NCBI GenBank assembly: GCA_947626165.1
Contig: CANQRG010000001.1
Location: 173,005 to 237,004, forward strand
Source of the DNA: an uncultured Clostridia bacterium
Lineage (GTDB): Bacteria > Bacillota > Clostridia > Oscillospirales > Ruminococcaceae
Direction of reading: 5' to 3'
DNA length: 64,000 nucleotides
In this document: positions 60,613 to 64,000 of the stretch, piece after piece
How the letters are laid out: every line of letters begins with the position of its first letter
How positions within the stretch are numbered: position 1 is the stretch's first letter
The notes under the pieces: model-generated
The model's database searches: none
Told to the model about the DNA's origin: nothing
Seen by the model: the letters and a program-made list of their open reading frames with translations, nothing else
Program-made: the position numbers and the translations under genes

Positions 60613-61863
60613 CTAACTCCTTAAAATTGCTTTTATAAACGGTTCAAACGAGTATTCAAATGCGTCAAGAATGTCAATATTGCTTGTACCATCATCAAGC
60701 CTTACGTCTTTTTGCTGTTTATCGTCCCATACTGCATTTGATAGCCCGTCAATAAGAGCATCGTTTTCATTTTCAACTATAAATAAACGGCGAGAGTATA
60801 TAAGCACATCCTCGCACCGTATTCTGTCTATTATTTCGTTTTTAATTGAGTTGCGTATATTATACTCAGTTTTGTTTCGCAACTCGTTAATAATAGCTTG
60901 TTCTGCATTGTCGCAATATACTTTGTCGACAAAGCCGTAAATTCTTTTTATCTCATCAGCAAATCTAACAAATGCGTATACTATATCTTCAACGCTAGTT
61001 CCTTTTGCATTAATGCACCGAGATTTTAAGACATAAACATTTTCCTTGTTTGCGTCAAATCCAGTTGCTACAAAAGCATGTTGTGATTTGTTGCCGCCAA
61101 AGTCTACGCCAATGTTTATATATTCGATGTTTACTTTTTCTTTTATATTTTCATCTTTTGACGGTGTAACTTTTTCCTTTGTTATAATAAAATCGCTTTT
61201 GTTGTCAATAAAATTCTCATAGATTGCGCCTTCGGCTCTTACCCATTTACCAAGTATCAATCTATCATAGAATATCGTGCCTTCATACTCTTTACAAAGA
61301 TTATCCACAAAGGAACGGCTTAAAAAGCTGTTATCGAATATGGTGTATTTCTGACAGTAAACATCAATATCGTCACTGTCTAAAAATTTTTTAAGCCAAT
61401 GGTCGGGATATTCAGGATTAAGAGAACCGTCAAAGCAGGAATAAGGGCGATCTAGTCTTGACTTTATCATATTGAACACATCTTCGTGCCACTTTGCGAC
61501 CTCATCACCATAGACATATTTAGCAGAAGCACCTTGTATTTTTGCAACCTGTGAAACCTTTTCGGCGCCTAAGCAGTACACATCTTCGCCGCAGACGTGC
61601 GCTATATTGCGGTTATTTATTGTTCCGACTATGGCTTTTCCATAGCGTTCACGCATTGGCTGCAGTACATTACGCTCTATTGTTTCTTTTGATACGCCTA
61701 TAATAAATATCAAACCGTCTTTATTTATGCGCTCTCTGATACGCATTGGAATAATAGCTGTAACGTCAACATAAGACTTACCTGAACGCACAGCGCCTGT
61801 TTTGAAATTCCAACGGTGATTAGCTTTAGCTATGTACTCTTTTTGTTTATTTGTGTAAGGCAT
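60613..61863 (-). CDS. Terminase large subunit (PBSX type)
   Basis: A 416-residue packaging motor. ATPase: Walker A FKTGAVRSGKSYVDV (near 20-34) and Walker B YVYGDEVAKW near 115. Nuclease: GVDFGGNKSQHAFVATG near 248 and CDNAEQAIINEL near 320, acidic residues of the RNase H-like site. It overlaps the small subunit by 17 bases. GAGG precedes the ATG. Confidence 0.92.
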   Translation of the reverse strand: MPYTNKQKEYIAKANHRWNFKTGAVRSGKSYVDVTAIIPMRIRERINKDGLIFIIGVSKETIERNVLQPMRERYGKAIVGTINNRNIAHVCGEDVYCLGAEKVSQVAKIQGASAKYVYGDEVAKWHEDVFNMIKSRLDRPYSCFDGSLNPEYPDHWLKKFLDSDDIDVYCQKYTIFDNSFLSRSFVDNLCKEYEGTIFYDRLILGKWVRAEGAIYENFIDNKSDFIITKEKVTPSKDENIKEKVNIEYINIGVDFGGNKSQHAFVATGFDANKENVYVLKSRCINAKGTSVEDIVYAFVRFADEIKRIYGFVDKVYCDNAEQAIINELRNKTEYNIRNSIKNEIIDRIRCEDVLIYSRRLFIVENENDALIDGLSNAVWDDKQQKDVRLDDGTSNIDILDAFEYSFEPFIKAILRS

Positions 61864-62335
61864 CGTTTTTAACCTCGTTTAAAATATCGTCCAGCTTATT
61901 AAGTGCGGCGTTGTTATCCTCTTGTACTCTGTCTCTCCACTCATCAGGACGTCTGTTTTTGAGCCAGAATATCTGAGCAGTTGTGTCCGCTGGTATATGT
62001 ACTTCATCAACCGCTGTAACTAATTTTTCTTTTTCACACCGTCTGTTCTTTTTGTCGTAATAAACCTCTTTTATTTTAAATGTTTTGTTTACTTCTGCAT
62101 TGTACCCTGTTGCCTTTTTAAGTAAAGCATTTTCGACCTCAATATCAACAACATCTTTACCCTTTTTTAGGGTGTCCGATATGTCCGAATACTTCTTCTT
62201 CCATTCAGCTAAGGTTGACCGTGAAATACCCATATTTTTAGCAATCTGCTCATCGGTCAAGCCATTTCTCGCCCAGCCTGTAAGCAAAGTAAGCCCTTCA
62301 GGCTCTAGCCACTTCTGATATTTACCTTTTGCCAC
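61847..62335 (-). CDS. Terminase small subunit
   Basis: A 162-residue DNA-binding protein starting at GTG 62335, where the family's KGKYQKWLEPEGLTLL start begins. The helix-turn-helix GLTDEQIAKNMGISRSTLAEWKKKY near 30-50 recognises pac or cos. A GTG four codons earlier also exists but overlaps the AAGGTG ribosome site. Confidence 0.87.
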   Translation of the reverse strand: MAKGKYQKWLEPEGLTLLTGWARNGLTDEQIAKNMGISRSTLAEWKKKYSDISDTLKKGKDVVDIEVENALLKKATGYNAEVNKTFKIKEVYYDKKNRRCEKEKLVTAVDEVHIPADTTAQIFWLKNRRPDEWRDRVQEDNNAALNKLDDILNEVKNDALHK

Positions 62336-62364
62336 ACTTATGTTCACCTTCTTTTTTAATCATA

Positions 62365-62685
62365 TTAAACACACCCAGCTTGTTTAAACGCATCATTTAA
62401 CTTAGCTGATTGCAATGCGATCCAATCGGCAATTAGCTCCTCGTTCCAATTACAACTTACAGACAAACCGCTCTCAAATATAAAAGCATGAACTATTTCA
62501 TGTCTGAGTACCTTTTTCCAGTGTTCGTCTATGTTGTCAAAGTCCATTAATTCGTGCGGTTTCTTTGCAAGTATAATTTGCTTTGTATATAATTCGCAGA
62601 TGCCGTCTCTTTCCCTCAATTTAGAGTTTTCTTCCTCTGTCTGATATAAAACTTCATACTCTGCTCCTAAAATATTGATTTTCAT
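62365..62685 (-). CDS. Zincin-like HEXXH phage protein
   Basis: A 106-residue protein with KVLRHEIVHAFIFESG near 60-75, containing HEIVH of the zincin metallopeptidase type, and a downstream NEELIADWIALQ that may give the third ligand (Glu or Asp). Small proteins of this kind are frequent near phage terminases; substrate unknown. GGAGTGA precedes the ATG. Confidence 0.7.
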   Translation of the reverse strand: MKINILGAEYEVLYQTEEENSKLRERDGICELYTKQIILAKKPHELMDFDNIDEHWKKVLRHEIVHAFIFESGLSVSCNWNEELIADWIALQSAKLNDAFKQAGCV

Positions 62686-62719
62686 TTTATCACTCCATGT
62701 AAATTTTATATAAAAGAAC

Positions 62720-62748
62720 CCACCGCCCGAGCGTAACTCAGACGGTGG
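62720..62748 (-). terminator. Hairpin terminator after prophage tRNA
   Basis: CCACCGTCTGAG/CTCGGGCGGTGG (minus strand) pair over 12 bp including two G-U, followed by GTTCTTTTAT. It lies 48 bases downstream of the tRNA and before the HEXXH gene. Confidence 0.6.
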
Positions 62749-62795
62749 ATAAGGACAAATTAAAGAACTAATAAATAATTATATTGCCTTACGGC

Positions 62796-62870
62796 TGGTT
62801 GCAGAAACAGGACTTGAACCTGTGACCTCCTGCTTATGAGGCAGGCGAGCTTCCGCTGCTCTATTCTGCA
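62796..62870 (-). tRNA. Prophage tRNA, anticodon CAT (Met or Ile2)
   Basis: A full 75-base cloverleaf: acceptor TGCAGAA/TTCTGCA (7 bp), D-arm GAGC...GCTC, anticodon stem CCTGC/GCAGG with loop CTCATAA, five-base variable region, T-arm ACAGG-TTCAAGT-CCTGT, discriminator A and encoded CCA. The U1-A72 pair and absence of three G-C anticodon-stem pairs rule against initiator tRNA. CAT may be elongator Met or lysidine-modified Ile. It is inside the late gene region. Confidence 0.92.
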
Positions 62871-63024
62871 GTAAAACGGTTTTTTAGCTAATAGCAGGGA
62901 TAAACCGCTAACCCGATTGAAAAAATAAAACACAAACATTACTTTGAGAAACAAGGTGAACCCTCTAGAGTTACACTTTCCTCATTTTAAATTTTAACAC
63001 ACCAAAATCGGAAAATTCGGAAAG

Positions 63025-63402
63025 TTATAAAAATTTTTTTATTTTTTTTCGTACAGTTCCTTCGTCTCGATAGCCGAGCTTCATCGCAATAGCCTGCCAA
63101 GACATTCTTTTCTTGCCTCGTATGTACCTCAAGCTGATTATTGTTCTGATCTCTTTATCTTCTATGCTGTTTACATAATTCTCAATTTTCTGCTTTTGAA
63201 TGCTTAGAGACAATTCATAATCCTGCAGTGATTTAACATCATTGCTAGGCGGAAGCCCTGTCACAGGCACAGTATGCTTGCTATACGGGAACTTAGAAGC
63301 TGTCTGAACAGCGTCCACCGTTTGAAGCTCTTTTAATTCCGACCTTACCTCTGCTAATTCCACGCATATATTTCGGTACTGCTTAAGCTCAGCTATCGTC
63401 AT
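63025..63402 (-). CDS. RinA/ArpU-like phage late transcription regulator
   Basis: A 125-residue protein with an N-terminal helix pair, a linker with VPVTGLPPSNDVKSLQDYE, and a C-terminal sigma-70 region 4-like helix-turn-helix (IRTIISLRYIRGKKRMSWQAIAMKLGY). This matches small late-gene activators and DUF1492-like proteins placed before terminase genes. AGGAGAAGGGAG precedes the ATG. It probably turns on the late operon; promoter sites are unknown. Confidence 0.75.
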   Translation of the reverse strand: MTIAELKQYRNICVELAEVRSELKELQTVDAVQTASKFPYSKHTVPVTGLPPSNDVKSLQDYELSLSIQKQKIENYVNSIEDKEIRTIISLRYIRGKKRMSWQAIAMKLGYRDEGTVRKKIKKFL

Positions 63403-63433
63403 AGTTTCTCCCTTCTCCTAATTAAATTTCCTG

Positions 63434-63616
63434 CTATCTCAAGTCAGACAAGCGACCGCAGTATCTTATTTCGTTCCAATTAAAAAATTGATACCCGTCA
63501 TTTGTTTCGACTCTTAAAATGTTTTCATCAGGGTTCATAAAGAAGTAATCGCTTACGTCCTCAATAACCATTTCCGAGCCGTCCTTAAAGACAACCAATA
63601 AATCAAAAGTATCCAT
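63434..63616 (-). CDS. Small phage protein, unknown
   Basis: A 60-residue acidic protein beginning MDTFDLLVVFKDGSEMVIEDV, consisting of predicted beta strands with FFNWNEIRYCGRL at the end. AAGGAG stands 8 bases before the ATG. No family recognised; typical of phage middle regions. Confidence 0.6.
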   Translation of the reverse strand: MDTFDLLVVFKDGSEMVIEDVSDYFFMNPDENILRVETNDGYQFFNWNEIRYCGRLSDLR

Positions 63617-63657
63617 AACTAATCTCCTTCCTAATGAGACAAATAAGGTTTTAAACC

Positions 63658-63903
63658 TTACTCGAATTTAATCGGGCAACGGTAAATTTTAAAATCATGT
63701 AGTTCAACATCGTAATTGAACTCAAAGCTGACGTCACGTTCTTTATCATAACGAGAACCGTACAAATATACTTTTCTGTCACCATATACCCATTCTATGT
63801 TGACGATTGCATATCCGTCATAATCAGCGATGTAAACAAGCTTTCCGCCCATTTTTGAAAGCTCGTCTAGTGTTAAAGGTGTATTATATGGATTATTTTT
63901 CAT
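63658..63903 (-). CDS. Small phage protein, unknown
   Basis: An 81-residue protein starting at 63903 (AAGGAG 11 bases upstream). MKNNPYNTPLTLDELSKMGGKLVYIADYDGYAIVN suggests a small mixed alpha/beta fold found in many Firmicute phages near the late regulator. The frame is open 14 codons further upstream without support. Confidence 0.6.
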   Translation of the reverse strand: MKNNPYNTPLTLDELSKMGGKLVYIADYDGYAIVNIEWVYGDRKVYLYGSRYDKERDVSFEFNYDVELHDFKIYRCPIKFE

Positions 63904-63922
63904 AGTTATATTTACTCCTTTT

Positions 63923-63985
63923 TTAATCTCCTTCCTCTTCCTCATCCTCTAAAGCCTTTAAAACCTCAATAAACGCTTGGAACAT
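63923..63985 (-). CDS. Tiny acidic phage peptide (20 residues)
   Basis: A 20-codon frame (MFQAFIEVLKALEDEEEEGD) with a GGGTGA site 9 bases before the ATG and a stop overlapping the ribosome site of the next gene. A hydrophobic helix with acidic tail. It could be a real microprotein or only a leader. Confidence 0.3.
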   Translation of the reverse strand: MFQAFIEVLKALEDEEEEGD

Positions 63986-64000
63986 TGTTATGCTTCACCC

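Larger units (their letters stand above)
41938..64000 (-). mobile_element. A118/SPP1-like siphophage prophage, late half (runs off right edge)
   Basis: Everything from 42083 to the right edge is phage-type and transcribed on the minus strand in canonical order: regulator, terminases, portal, MuF, scaffold, capsid, connectors, tail tube, chaperones, tape measure, Dit, tail-associated protein, lysis genes and fibres. The set of minor capsid proteins, Gp15 and Phage_GP20 scaffold is that of Listeria A118-like phages. All late frames look intact. The left boundary is placed at the tRNA-Arg 3' end by inference; the integrase, repressor and the other att site lie outside the window. Confidence 0.92.

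Noticed and set aside
62871..63024. A second tRNA-like or tRNA remnant beside the CAT tRNA
   Set aside because: Fragments such as GGTTCACC appear on the minus strand, but no acceptor, anticodon or T-arm can be paired.

Overview
The window looks like chromosome from a spore-forming, strictly anaerobic Firmicute of class Clostridia, probably a gut Ruminococcus-type (Oscillospiraceae) bacterium. This is inferred from SpoIIP and CotF-like spore genes, a 2[4Fe-4S] ferredoxin, a class III (glycyl radical) ribonucleotide reductase, a BspA-type leucine-rich-repeat surface protein with FIVAR domains, AGGAGG ribosome sites, moderate A+T richness and a Listeria A118-like prophage. No species can be named from sequence alone.

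Layout. 1-4977: galactokinase (cut by the window edge), an HD hydrolase, ferredoxin, an L,D-transpeptidase, a flavin reductase and a small membrane protein. 5065-13780: one arginine biosynthesis operon, argG-argH-argC-(histidine phosphatase)-argJ-argB-argD-argF, using the ArgJ acetyl-recycling route. 13815-14582: a small membrane protein behind a structured leader. 14948-22590: an A+T-rich island with an XRE regulator followed by seven tightly packed or overlapping genes: cytidine-deaminase-like protein, NrdG-like activase, short NrdD, two-part U32 protein, methyltransferase, fold-III PLP decarboxylase and thymidylate-kinase-like protein. This gene set is not a pathway I recognise and is the best candidate for an undescribed system: oxygen-independent nucleotide or nucleoside chemistry.

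22781-27604 (minus strand): polyphosphate kinase, a Ca2+/cation antiporter, an amidohydrolase and a PP2C phosphatase. 27884-31646: a Ca2+-type P-ATPase and galT, which with galK gives two Leloir pathway steps. 31979-36620: a large BspA-like surface protein with its own promoter and leader. 36711-39740: a TrpXYZ-type ABC importer operon. 39778-41699 (minus): spoIIP and two small spore-coat-like genes.

41863-64000: an intact tRNA-Arg(CCT), then the late half of a siphophage-type prophage read entirely on the minus strand and running off the right edge. Read from right to left it has small early/middle genes, a late-activator-like protein, a tRNA with anticodon CAT, a zincin-like protein, terminase small and large subunits, portal, a MuF head protein fused to a JAMM-like domain with a coupled 59-residue partner, twin terminators, scaffold, major capsid, connectors, tail tube, tail chaperones, tape measure, Dit, a Gp37-like tail protein, endolysin, holin pair and tail fibre genes. 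The tail tube gene carries a GGGAAAA slippery heptamer leading into a 45-codon extension in the -1 frame, which strongly suggests programmed frameshifting. The phage integrase and early genes are not in the window.
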